The notes below the pieces were generated by a model. The model had not been told where the DNA came from and did not search any database. It saw only the letters and a list, made by a program, of their open reading frames with translations. Positions 54,101 to 61,694 of a stretch of DNA of 64,000 bases are shown one piece after another. The stretch's first letter is position 1, and each line of letters begins with the position of its first letter. The position numbers and the translations under genes were made by a program. This stretch comes from an uncultured Clostridia bacterium (lineage in GTDB: Bacteria; Bacillota; Clostridia; Christensenellales; CAG-917), in assembly GCA_934233745.1 (NCBI GenBank), contig CAKQGN010000003.1, forward strand, positions 122,086 through 186,085, in the 5' to 3' direction.

Positions 54101-55137
54101 TGTCCACCCCCCTCACGCCAAGCGGCACGACAAAGTACAAATACGAGCAGATCACCGACCCGAACGACAGCGCGCTTTTGGTAGGCAACGCGTACTACCA
54201 CGATGTCACAAAAGACGAATATGTCTACAATCTTGCGCTCTGCACCTACGTCATCGCGCAAAACACGCACGTTACGATAACTCCTCCGTCGACGACTCTC
54301 ACAACCGATAAAATTTTCAAGAGAGTTGCAAGCACCGATGCGGACGCAATAGCGGCAACAACCTATTCAGACAGCAATTTATACGTCCTCGAAAAAGGCA
54401 TTTACGAGCCTTACGACCCGTCAAACCTCACTCACCTGAATGCGGATATATATCAACGCTTCAATGGCGCATGCTTTGTTGACGCATCCACTCCCGACGA
54501 CGGCACAAACGCCTACAAACGCCAAAAGAACGAAACGCTTTACTCAAAACAGTATTGCGAAAATATCTACGTCAAGGACGCGTCGGGTGAGATTGTCATC
54601 ATCAACAACAAGCCCGTTGCATACAACGAGGCGGAACACGGCACAAGTGTTCAAAGATACAAAACCGTCGTGGGCTATCTTGCGGTTGCAAACGAAGTGT
54701 ATTTGAAAAACGGCAGCGTCTATGAATCTCCGCTTGACCATTATACTCCCTTCGCCGCAACCAACCGCGTTGTAGTCGAATATGAAAAGAGCGAGGCCGT
54801 GCTGCGCATGCTTGCAAAAAAACAGGTGACGATCGCCAACATCAACGACGTCATCAAAGACGCTACGATCGGCGACCTTATGGATTTGACCGAAGGTAGC
54901 CTGTTCTATGATTTTAAGAACAGTAAGCTCGACAAACTCAGCCGGGACGTCGAACTCAAATTTACAACCATGACAATGGGCGAGCTTCTCACATACGCAA
55001 ATATCGCCGAAATCGATGCGACTGTCAAAACGGCAATAGCCCCGATTACACTCGAAAGTTTCTTCAAGAGCCTCACTTACAGCAAAACTGCAGGTATCGT
55101 CGTAGACCTCGAAAAAGCGTACGGTTACACCGCTTAA
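51124..55137 (+). CDS. Membrane-anchored 1337-residue protein with a novel ~33-residue repeat
   Basis: 1337 residues. One N-terminal helix (about 8-35) without a Cys or clear cleavage site anchors it, leaving about 1290 residues outside. A helical unit of about 33 residues recurs roughly ten times (around 193, 435, 475, 507, 621, 656, 691, 814, 898, 1224); its consensus is ILKxLAxxxxTLxdLsxvv followed by dtLTlgEvlDI. The units are separated by Tyr-rich, Asp-rich beta-like spacers (KYVKVVESDKYVYCDNN). I know no named domain of this kind. GGAG precedes the ATG and a terminator follows. Co-transcription with a CvpA-like gene suggests an envelope or secretion role. Confidence 0.85.
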   Translation: MKALRGTLTFVLGMVIGIILFVLAIGGAIVVVGTSVTVGQLQQKITQEEVIAPDSDLYGQTVLDAVKSLINDIKGFDSLTMKTLYDHYGIALLKGISGIDFTTKDFYTRPIPEIVNDLSIVVNSFTLDDVSGLAGVDFSQYGLPILDENLQNNLQTALNNIMGSLNGDLSVRKIKDDFGIDIGTGDNKLIATIQDVSLSSFGEVVNAITLDKLLEVDSDSFVAQGKNQVYVKADTYEQVSLADLKNKSYSPALGVETYIAGAKDTDGDGTTDKLDEKELRYVKKTVKAADGSESVKYVVDNSCYAESFNADETDKTFFRHVLYTIPASVPESIDNMFLITYANHIASFDGTNYALVQKAFTPVKDIVWGTVPTPTADGKLDVQSVKYTLEDGSLEESAKYYITDNPITKDSMLRTLEEGETASGTAWLRTHRGTSATILQIVTYMSVAELQKADDLLNSLTVGDVVDTSKPGTSKAIIALKSCKITEIGTKINTLKIDELIDVNDESATILKALKKRGCTLNDMSTIVDTLTIGEVLDIVYDKYTPATDGAYVAIDVYVPFNEYAHVNEDGTFFERFAKDGENYVTDENGGFVKLQRYRLYDEKTDGASAKRYSLVEGETALALQQMARRGYTLKNIGTELNKMYFDELVRIKAGDSVLMRTLSKKNATLDNLSKVVDTLKVDEVIEINDDSARIMKSLAARDCLVKDLGTVADELTLAETIDIQFYKYTENPNGKYVKVVESDKYVYCDNNAHFTADRFEKNGEGNFVPSASGKFAHPFYFTLYNPTLHTESTLTRYDCTKKDSADPTFKPSSQVLQRMAYSSLSDFSSAFSSLTLGDVMDIDIDILTQESPAVAGTSYFYYDVDNSVYLRQGDSFDPSSVDPKYQNFKITVEGESSAVIKRLAYVKVDNLSAAMEVVMKDMLLSELIDVYEFSTVKTRTDTDAIVESDRFIVPSVGKEETVDGEEKDYTFVYDKTGKYIKRNYRFEKVDLLSTPLTPSGTTKYKYEQITDPNDSALLVGNAYYHDVTKDEYVYNLALCTYVIAQNTHVTITPPSTTLTTDKIFKRVASTDADAIAATTYSDSNLYVLEKGIYEPYDPSNLTHLNADIYQRFNGACFVDASTPDDGTNAYKRQKNETLYSKQYCENIYVKDASGEIVIINNKPVAYNEAEHGTSVQRYKTVVGYLAVANEVYLKNGSVYESPLDHYTPFAATNRVVVEYEKSEAVLRMLAKKQVTIANINDVIKDATIGDLMDLTEGSLFYDFKNSKLDKLSRDVELKFTTMTMGELLTYANIAEIDATVKTAIAPITLESFFKSLTYSKTAGIVVDLEKAYGYTA

Positions 55138-55160
55138 TTTTAATCGCTAAACAACATTGC

Positions 55161-55189
55161 AAAAGCACCGATTTTTCGGTGCTTTTGTT
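55161..55189 (+). terminator. Terminator of the repeat-protein operon
   Basis: AAAAGCACCGA/TCGGTGCTTTT stem with a four-base loop followed by a T-rich run. Confidence 0.85.
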
Positions 55190-55268
55190 TTTTAACTACA
55201 TTATAAAAATCTGACTTTTTGGCAAAATATGGGTTTGTTTTGTTGTTTTTGATTGTTTAAGCCTCGTT

Positions 55269-57161
55269 TTATTGTTTTTCGGACAATTCCAGCCACTCTT
55301 CTTCAAGGGGGGCGAGTTTTGATTGAAGAGTGGATATTTGTTCCTCTATCTCGGCAATCTTGGTGTAGTCCGAATATACGCTTTGGTCGTTCTGCATAGT
55401 GTCTTGAAGAGAGTATATTTGGTTGTTTAATGCGTTCATTTTTTCTTCGAGAAAACTCATTCTATGCGCACGTCTTGCCTCCTCTTTGCTTTGCGATACA
55501 GGTTTTTCTTTTTTCTTTTGTTCGATGACTTTTGCAAAGTCGCCTTCTGTATCATCGGCTGTTTTGCGTGCTTCGTAATCGGAATACTTGCCGTCGAAAA
55601 GCTCGACTTTTCCACCGCCGAACACAATAAGTCTGTTGCACACACGATTTATAAAATATCTGTCGTGAGATACGGTGATCACGGTGCCTTGATAGTTTGC
55701 GAGCAATCTCTCAAGCGTTTCTTTTCCTATTATGTCCATATGGTTTGTCGGCTCGTCGAGAATGAGAATATTGGGTTTTTTTCTCAAAATCTTGCAAAGA
55801 GCAAGGCGCACCTTTTCACCGCCCGACAAGTCGCATATACGCTTGAAAACGTCGTCGCCCGTCAACATAAATGCGCCAAGCGCGCTTCTTGCTTCCGTAT
55901 TTGAAAGCATCGGAAATTCGTTTTGGAAATCTTCAAGCACGGAAAGCGTGGAAAAACTCTGCGTTGACGTCTGATCGAAATATCCGACTTGTGCATGCAA
56001 TCCGAATGTCGCACTGCCGCCGAGAGGTTTTAATTTATGCACGATTGTTTTGACAAGAGTGGATTTTCCGCAACCGTTTTGTCCGATAATGCCGACCTTT
56101 TCCCCTCTTTTTATAACCGTGTTCACTTCACCGAGCGGTTTTTCGTAGCCAAACACGAGTTTGTCCAAAACCACCGCCTTTTCTACGGTTTCGCGCTCGG
56201 GTTGGAAGTTGAAGCGGAACGTTGCCGTATCAAAATTGCTCGGCGTGCCTATCTCGCCTATACGCTCGATTTGTTTTAGTTTTGCCTGCGCCATTGCGGC
56301 TTTATTTGCCTTATATCGGAATCTCTCTACAAGTGCGGTGAGTCTCTCTATTTCTTTTTTGCGCATCATCGAATCCTTGAGAGCCTTGTCATACGCCATT
56401 TGTTTTTGTGCCATAAACGAGGTGTAGTTGCCTTGGTATCGCTTTGTTTCACCGTATTCTATTTCATACACCACATTGACGATTTTGTCCAAAAACATAC
56501 GGTCGTGCGACACTATCACGCAGGACTTTTTGTAGGCGCAAAGATAGTTTTCAAGCCATTCGATAGCCTCCAAATCCAAGTGGTTTGTAGGCTCGTCCAA
56601 AAGCAGCACGTCGGGTTTTGACAACAAGAGTTTCAAAAGCGCAATTTTTGTGCGCTGTCCCCCTGAAAACTCACACAGCCGTTTTTTCATATCCTCGTTT
56701 GAAAATCCAAACTTTTTCACTGCCGTAAGATACTCTTTTTTGTATACATATCCGCCTTCTCGTTCAAATTGTTCGCAAAGACGGGAATATCTCTTTACGT
56801 TTTGTTCGCAAGAATCTGTTTGCAAGGCGTCGAGCGCGCTTTGTATGTCTTTTTCGATTTTCAGAAGATTCGAATATGCGTCCATGATCTCATCGAACAT
56901 GGTTTTTGTTGTGTCGTCATTGCTCGTCTGTTTCAAGAATCCGATAACGGGATTGCCGCTCATGAAAATTCCGTACGGCGCGTCATCCTCGCCTTTTTGA
57001 TACTCGACTTCACCTGTAAGCACCTTGAGAAGAGTTGTTTTTCCGCACCCGTTGCGCCCTATAAGCGCAATCTTCTCGTTTTCATGAACAACAAAATCCG
57101 CCTGATAAATCACCGGCGTTCCGTCATATTCAACCGAAACATTTGACACATTTATTTGCAT
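55269..57161 (-). CDS. ABC-F family ATPase
   Basis: 630 residues with two ABC domains and no membrane part. Domain 1: Walker A GRNGCGKT (35-42), signature FSGGQRTKIALLK, Walker B LLLDEPTNHLDLEAIEWLE. Domain 2: GQNGCGKST, LSGGEKVRLALCK, LILDEPTNHMD. The charged linker between them (LTALVERFRYKANKAAMAQ) is the ribosome-contacting P-site linker of ABC-F factors. A C-terminal coiled coil (about 540-630) is present, as in Uup- and YdiF/YfmR-like members. These proteins act on stalled ribosomes; some give antibiotic resistance, but I see no proof of that here. Confidence 0.93.
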   Translation of the reverse strand: MQINVSNVSVEYDGTPVIYQADFVVHENEKIALIGRNGCGKTTLLKVLTGEVEYQKGEDDAPYGIFMSGNPVIGFLKQTSNDDTTKTMFDEIMDAYSNLLKIEKDIQSALDALQTDSCEQNVKRYSRLCEQFEREGGYVYKKEYLTAVKKFGFSNEDMKKRLCEFSGGQRTKIALLKLLLSKPDVLLLDEPTNHLDLEAIEWLENYLCAYKKSCVIVSHDRMFLDKIVNVVYEIEYGETKRYQGNYTSFMAQKQMAYDKALKDSMMRKKEIERLTALVERFRYKANKAAMAQAKLKQIERIGEIGTPSNFDTATFRFNFQPERETVEKAVVLDKLVFGYEKPLGEVNTVIKRGEKVGIIGQNGCGKSTLVKTIVHKLKPLGGSATFGLHAQVGYFDQTSTQSFSTLSVLEDFQNEFPMLSNTEARSALGAFMLTGDDVFKRICDLSGGEKVRLALCKILRKKPNILILDEPTNHMDIIGKETLERLLANYQGTVITVSHDRYFINRVCNRLIVFGGGKVELFDGKYSDYEARKTADDTEGDFAKVIEQKKKEKPVSQSKEEARRAHRMSFLEEKMNALNNQIYSLQDTMQNDQSVYSDYTKIAEIEEQISTLQSKLAPLEEEWLELSEKQ

Positions 57162-57288
57162 ATCTGGATTTTACCTTATTTTGCAAAATTAGTCCATAAA
57201 AACCGCAATAAAAAGAGCGTGCCATTATTTGTTCTTGGTATTTCGAAGTAAAACGCTTCCTCAACCGATAAATTTTCGGGGTATAAAA

Positions 57289-57354
57289 ACAAAACGAGCA
57301 CTCGCAGTGTTCGTTTTATTCCCTAATGGCGCGCTTGTATCGGGACACTCAACA
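57289..57354. repeat. Two hairpins beside tRNA-Asn
   Basis: AAAACGAGCACT with AGTGTTCGTTTT (three-base loop), then TGGCGCG with CGCGCCA around 20 bases. They lie between the ABC-F gene and the tRNA terminator; role unknown. Confidence 0.6.
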
Positions 57355-57364
57355 CGCGCCATAA

Positions 57365-57391
57365 AAAAAGAACGCTATTTGCGTTCTTTTT
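57365..57391 (-). terminator. tRNA-Asn terminator
   Basis: AAAAAGAACGC/GCGTTCTTTTT around five bases, abutting the tRNA 3' end. Confidence 0.8.
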
Positions 57392-57466
57392 GGCGCCTGT
57401 TGAGGGACTCGGACCCCCGACACTTCGGTTAACAGCCGAATGCTCTACCGACTGAGCTAAACAGGC
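57391..57466 (-). tRNA. tRNA-Asn (anticodon GTT)
   Basis: Minus-strand cloverleaf: acceptor GCCTGTT/AACAGGC, D arm GCTC/GAGC, anticodon stem TTCGG/CCGAA with loop CTGTTAA (anticodon GUU), T loop TTCGAGT-like (TCCGAGT), discriminator G and encoded CCA. Confidence 0.95.
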
Positions 57467-57557
57467 ATTTGTTTTTCAATGCTTGTTTATAATAATCTTT
57501 TCGAGAGAATTTGTCAACGATTTTTTATATTTATGATTTGTAAGCCGTTTATTTTTT

Positions 57558-57689
57558 ATTCGTTTTTCTTTCTATGACAATACATATATATTGAAAACGA
57601 TAAAAGCAGGAGCAAACGCTATCACTTTCACTCCTCCGTCAACACAGGAATTGTTCAAAGATATGATGATAAAATACAGAGAATTATAA
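57558..57689 (+). pseudogene. Possible C-terminal relic of a lost gene
   Basis: Within an otherwise empty AT-rich stretch (57467-57875), the frame ending at 57689 reads KAGANAITFTPPSTQELFKD, then MMIKYREL and stop. The last about 28 codons look like the true end of an enzyme (perhaps a TIM-barrel type) but no start, ribosome binding site or upstream domain remains. It may be a decayed fragment left by deletion. I do not name the parent protein. Confidence 0.35.
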
Positions 57690-57875
57690 TATATCGATTT
57701 TTCATAATAGATATTACAATTCATACTTTATATTTATGTTTTGATAGAATAAACTGCCGATTTTGCGTTTATTTGTAAATTTCGGCGGTTTCTTCTTTTA
57801 TTTTTTATATATGATTACTTAAAAAATATAAGCAAAAATAATACATATTGTTTTTGTTGTGTTATAATAAAAAAT

Positions 57876-58892
57876 ATGAAAGAAGTTGTTGTCGACGCCA
57901 TTTTGGATAGTTTGAAAATATTTGCCGTGGTTGTTGTTTTTCAATACATCATCGCTCTTATCGAACCAAAACTATCTGAAAAAATCTCATTCAAAGGCAA
58001 ACTCGCTCCTCTTATCGGTGTGAGTATTTCTCTGCTACCTCAATGCGGATTCAGCGTGGTTGCAACAGACCTTTATCAAAAAAGACACATCACGGTCGGT
58101 ACGCTAATAGGTGTATATCTTGCAACGAGCGACGAGGCATTGCCCATATTTTTGGGGACACCGGAGAAAGCACTGCACGTTCTTCCGCTTATTGCGTTAA
58201 AATTTGTTTTAGGACTTGTTTTCGGATATACAATAGACCTTATTCTTTCAAAAAGCAGAAAAAAGGTCGAACATCACGTTGCGCATTGCAATGAAGAATA
58301 CAAGATAAAACTCACACATTGCGACGGCGCGGAACTTGTTGAAAAAGAAGAAGAAACTCAAACAACCTGCTCCTGCGACGAATGTAAGGAATGTGAGAAA
58401 TTTGAAGAAGAAATAAACGATTTGAAACAAAAAGAAAAGGATGAAAAAAACACACCCGAAAAATCCGAAAAGAAACAAAAACTGGATAGATTTTTGATAC
58501 ATCCGTTTCTTCATTCTTTGGAAATTTTTGCTTATGTTCTTGTTGTAAATCTCATTTTCGGGATAATCGTATATAAAGTCGGCGAAGATAATCTGATAGT
58601 ATTTCTTTCGTCAAACAAATATCTTGCCCCTTTGCTTGCGGTTGTTGTAGGCGCGATTCCAAACTGTGTTTCATCCGTTGTTTTGAGTGAACTTTATATT
58701 ATGGGCGGACTCGGATTCGGTGCGACTCTCGGCGGTCTTTGCATGAATGCGGGGATTGCTTTTGTTTATCTTTTCAAAGACGTCAGACACACAAAACAAA
58801 ATCTTGCGGTATTTGCGACAATGTTTGTTATAAGCTTGTTTGTAGGATACATCTTCTCTCTTATTTTCTCATTCTCAAGCCTTAATTTTTGA
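57876..58892 (+). CDS. Putative 10-helix heavy-metal (arsenic-type) exporter with Cys/His loop
   Basis: 338 residues in two related halves of four to five helices, the layout of the ArsP-like putative 10TM heavy-metal exporter family. Paired motifs APLIGVSISLLPQCGFSVVA and APLLAVVVGAIPNCVSSVVL show the internal duplication, each with a Pro-X-Cys that may bind metal. The halves are joined by a hydrophilic loop (about 130-210) rich in Cys, His and Glu (VEHHVAHCNEE, TCSCDECKECEK), likely a metal-binding loop, followed by a Lys/Glu coil. A TATAAT ends seven bases before the ATG and no ribosome binding site is visible. Confidence 0.8.
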   Translation: MKEVVVDAILDSLKIFAVVVVFQYIIALIEPKLSEKISFKGKLAPLIGVSISLLPQCGFSVVATDLYQKRHITVGTLIGVYLATSDEALPIFLGTPEKALHVLPLIALKFVLGLVFGYTIDLILSKSRKKVEHHVAHCNEEYKIKLTHCDGAELVEKEEETQTTCSCDECKECEKFEEEINDLKQKEKDEKNTPEKSEKKQKLDRFLIHPFLHSLEIFAYVLVVNLIFGIIVYKVGEDNLIVFLSSNKYLAPLLAVVVGAIPNCVSSVVLSELYIMGGLGFGATLGGLCMNAGIAFVYLFKDVRHTKQNLAVFATMFVISLFVGYIFSLIFSFSSLNF

Positions 58893-58906
58893 TATTAACA
58901 AACACA

Positions 58907-59058
58907 TGTTGACAAAGGTGAATAACTTTGTAGATTATGTTGACAACTCACACATTTTTATCAACATAAAATAAACTGTTTTTTTCAATATGTTGCGATA
59001 AAAATCATCTTTTATTGCAAGAGATTGTGGTTGAGGTTTTATTTTCCACTTGTCAACA
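58907..59058. other. AT-rich region with DnaA-box-like 9-mers upstream of dnaN
   Basis: TTATCAACA at 58958-58966 and TTGTCAACA at 59050-59058 (plus), and the same TTGTCAACA on the minus strand at 58907-58915 and 58938-58946, with TTTTCCACT at 59042-59050. These differ from the DnaA box TTATCCACA at one or two places. The stretch could be part of a replication origin or a DnaA-controlled promoter; the last 9-mer overlaps the dnaN -35 box. Confidence 0.45.
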
Positions 59059-59078
59059 TCGCTTATTTATGTTATCAT
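59050..59078 (+). promoter_or_regulatory. dnaN promoter
   Basis: TTGTCA, a 17-base spacer and TATCAT, 40 bases before the ATG, which has AGGCGGA as ribosome binding site. Confidence 0.6.
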
Positions 59079-59117
59079 TATTAAAAATAAAACAATATAG
59101 AAATATATAGGCGGAAT

Positions 59118-60218
59118 ATGAAACTTATTTGTCAAGGAAACGAATTGAGCGACGCTCTTTCAAAAGTTGTAAAAGCTCTTCCTATAAAGAGAAACAATCC
59201 TATTCTCGACGGTGTAAAACTCACCGCACTCGGTGATACTCTCACGATTTTCGCAACCGATCTCGAGCTTGCAATCGAAAAGAAAATAAATGCGCAGGTT
59301 CTTATCGAAGGCGAGATTGTCGTTCCCGGCAAACTCTTTGCCGATTATGCAAAGAAAATCGAGGAGGAACAAGTCGAACTTGACGGTACAGACAGCTCCA
59401 AACTCATCATCAAATATCTTGACAGTGAACTTCAAATCAAGTGTATGAGTGCGGACGAATATCCTGTTTTCAAAGAAGTAGACACTCAAAACTCTTTCAT
59501 TATCCTCAAAAAAGAACTCAAGGACATCATTTCAAAAGTCATTTTCAACGTTGCCGTTGACGAGGCAAGACCTTCCCTTCGCGGCGTATGTCTTAATGTA
59601 AAAGACGAAGAAGTAGAAGCGGTGGCTTCTGACGGATACAGACTTGCGCTTGCAAAAGCTCAAATCAAAAACAACGGAGTTATAGACAAGATCATCGTGC
59701 CCGCAAAGAGTATGAACGAGCTGTCCCGCCTCATTGACGACGGTGAGGAAACAATCACCGTTTATGTCGAGAAAAACTATATCATGGTTGATCTTTTCCA
59801 CACCAAAATAGTCACAAGACTTATCGGTGAAGATTATATCAATTATGAAAAAATAATTCCGAGTGTATTTACAACCGAAGTTACGATAGACAAAAAAATG
59901 TTTGAAAACGCCATCGATCGCGTTTTTCTCATCAATCGCGCCGAGAAGAAATCTTATGTAAAAATGGAAATCAAAGAGGACACAATCTCTTTGAACGCTC
60001 ACAGCGATGACGGCGAAATCAACGAAAAAGTTACAATCGGACTTAAAGGTAAAGACCTCACGATAGGTTTCAACTCAAAATATATAATCGACTGCATGCA
60101 TGCAATCGACGAGCCGTTTGTGACTCTCAACTTCACCACATCTACCGCACCAGGAATTATAAAAGGTGAAGGAGATAGGTGGTTGTATCTGATTCTTCCT
60201 CTCCGCGTCATCGGTTAA
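59118..60218 (+). CDS. dnaN: DNA polymerase III beta subunit (sliding clamp)
   Basis: 366 residues, the standard length, with the three-fold clamp layout (domains about 1-122, 125-245, 246-366). Recognisable are the start MKLICQGNELSDALSKVVKA, the middle VDEARPSLRGVCLNV with VASDGYRLALAK, and the C-terminal YLILPLRV. It tethers the replicase to DNA. dnaA is not next door in this window: the upstream gene is a putative metal exporter. In many Firmicutes dnaN follows dnaA, so this locus either had a rearrangement or its dnaA lies elsewhere. Confidence 0.97.
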   Translation: MKLICQGNELSDALSKVVKALPIKRNNPILDGVKLTALGDTLTIFATDLELAIEKKINAQVLIEGEIVVPGKLFADYAKKIEEEQVELDGTDSSKLIIKYLDSELQIKCMSADEYPVFKEVDTQNSFIILKKELKDIISKVIFNVAVDEARPSLRGVCLNVKDEEVEAVASDGYRLALAKAQIKNNGVIDKIIVPAKSMNELSRLIDDGEETITVYVEKNYIMVDLFHTKIVTRLIGEDYINYEKIIPSVFTTEVTIDKKMFENAIDRVFLINRAEKKSYVKMEIKEDTISLNAHSDDGEINEKVTIGLKGKDLTIGFNSKYIIDCMHAIDEPFVTLNFTTSTAPGIIKGEGDRWLYLILPLRVIG

Positions 60219-60248
60219 CGACTGCGCTATTTGGCGAATAACTACGTC

Positions 60249-60312
60249 AGAGCCGCTTTGCTCACCCGTCATGTACTTACATGTACATTGGGCGGATTCG
60301 CAAAGCGGCTCT
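60249..60312 (+). terminator. Nested hairpin after dnaN (copy H3)
   Basis: Outer stem AGAGCCGCTTTGC (60249-60261) with its exact complement (60300-60312), and an inner ATGTAC/GTACAT pair flanked by CCC/GGG. The inner TCATGTAC and GTACATTGGG resemble the inner part of H1 (TCATGTAC, GTACATTAGGG when read on the minus strand). It lies 30 bases after the dnaN stop and could end its transcript, although no strong T run follows. Confidence 0.7.
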
Positions 60313-60350
60313 TCCTTGTTATGCATCGATTTGGTGTGGTTTGTTTTTGT

Positions 60351-60657
60351 ACTCTACAAGAGTTGAACGGCGTGAACTATAAATTAGATGAACCCCCTCT
60401 TTCCGGACACGCCGGTATTTCTCCCACCACTCAAATAGGGGCAATTCTCTACAAGATTATCCGTCGTTCGCGGGGGAGACAGTCGGCACTCGCATAGATA
60501 GGGACAATTCACTCATTATGCCACCGTCCTTTGTGCGCCAGCTACGCAACAACACGGCGCAGTCGGACGGTACAACCATCAAGCTCGGCGCTCAAATTCT
60601 CGCCGCCGTTGCGGCTCGCACTTTGAATAGGCACATACCTTTTATAAGAACACTTCG
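60351..60657 (+). repeat. Dispersed structured repeat, copy R3
   Basis: Third copy of the repeat at 1-255 and 47373-47690, in the same orientation as dnaN. Hairpins: AGTT/AACT after CTCTACAAG, CCGG/CCGG in CCGGACACGCCGG, and TGCGCC/GGCGCA inside CCGTCC/GGACGG around GCTACGCAACA. It starts about 40 bases after hairpin H3, the same order as R1 and H1. No gene is seen within it. Confidence 0.85.
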
Positions 60658-60674
60658 ATAAAACAAAGATATAA

Positions 60675-61610
60675 TTATTTGTTTTTTTCTTTCAATTCAG
60701 CCAAGGAAGTTGCGATTTTAGAGGCAAGGCGCGCGTTGTTGTAGACAAGTTGAATATTTGCTTCAAGGCTCTGTCCTTTTGTGAGTTTTTGAATTTTGTC
60801 AAGAAGATAAGGTGTTGTTTGTTTGCCGTGAATTCCGAGTTTTTCACACTCTTTCAGAGCTTCTTGTATGTTTTTGTTGATGTAATCGGCATCCATTGCA
60901 TATTCGTCGGGAATCGGATTTGTAACAAGCATACCGCCCTGCAAACCTATTTGATTTTTTGCAAAATATGCCGCTGCGATTTCTTGAGGGGTATCGATGC
61001 GATAATCCACCTTGAAACCGCTCTTTTGAGTGTAAAATGCGGGCATATCTTCCGTTTTGTATCCGACAACCGGGACACCTCTCGTTTCAAGACACTCGAG
61101 TGTCAAGCCGATGTCGAGAATTGATTTTGCGCCCGCACAAACCACCATAACGCTTGTTTGTTGCAACTCGTCAAGGTCGGCGGATATATCCATTGTTGTT
61201 TCTGCATTTCTATGCACGCCGCCGATTCCGCCCGTTGCGAACACATCGACGCCTGCAAGGTGTGCAATATACATTGTTGCGGCAACGGTGGTTGCGCCGT
61301 CCTGCCCTTTTGCAACGACAAAAGGAATATCTCTTCTTGAAACTTTGGGCACATTCAAACCGCCTTTTCCAAGGCGTTCGATTTCTTCCTTCGAGCAGCC
61401 GACGGTGAGTTTTCCGCCGATGATTGCGATTGTTGCGGGGATTGCGCCGTTTTCGCGTACGATGTTTTCAACGGACAAAGCCGTTTCCACGTTTTTGGGG
61501 TAAGGCATGCCGTGTGATATTATAGTCGATTCGAGCGCAACTACGGGCTTGTTGTTTGCAAGCGCGTTTTTGACTTCTTCGGAAACGTTTAGATAATTGT
61601 TGAGTTGCAT
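60675..61610 (-). CDS. psuG: Pseudouridine-5'-phosphate glycosidase
   Basis: 311 residues, matching PsuG: VVALESTIISHGMPYPKNVE at the N-terminus, then PATIAIIGGKLTVG, GQDGATTVAATMYIAHLAGV and ATGGIGGVHR, the conserved active-site blocks. The enzyme splits pseudouridine 5'-phosphate into uracil and ribose 5-phosphate. TAGGAGC precedes ATG 61610; a frame extending to 61670 is not supported. It follows psuK by 84 bases on the same strand, giving the full two-step pseudouridine breakdown route. The nearby nucleoside-type importer at 15-21 kb could supply the nucleoside. Confidence 0.96.
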   Translation of the reverse strand: MQLNNYLNVSEEVKNALANNKPVVALESTIISHGMPYPKNVETALSVENIVRENGAIPATIAIIGGKLTVGCSKEEIERLGKGGLNVPKVSRRDIPFVVAKGQDGATTVAATMYIAHLAGVDVFATGGIGGVHRNAETTMDISADLDELQQTSVMVVCAGAKSILDIGLTLECLETRGVPVVGYKTEDMPAFYTQKSGFKVDYRIDTPQEIAAAYFAKNQIGLQGGMLVTNPIPDEYAMDADYINKNIQEALKECEKLGIHGKQTTPYLLDKIQKLTKGQSLEANIQLVYNNARLASKIATSLAELKEKNK

Positions 61611-61694
61611 TGTTTTGCTCCTATATGGAAATTTTGTTTTTTTGCACTTGTTTTTCACTGCAAAAATCACTTGTTTTTGCGGGAAAATATGATT

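Noticed and set aside
55269..57161. Antibiotic-resistance call for the ABC-F protein
   Set aside because: No resistance-type interdomain linker could be told apart by eye; the domain layout also fits housekeeping ABC-F factors.
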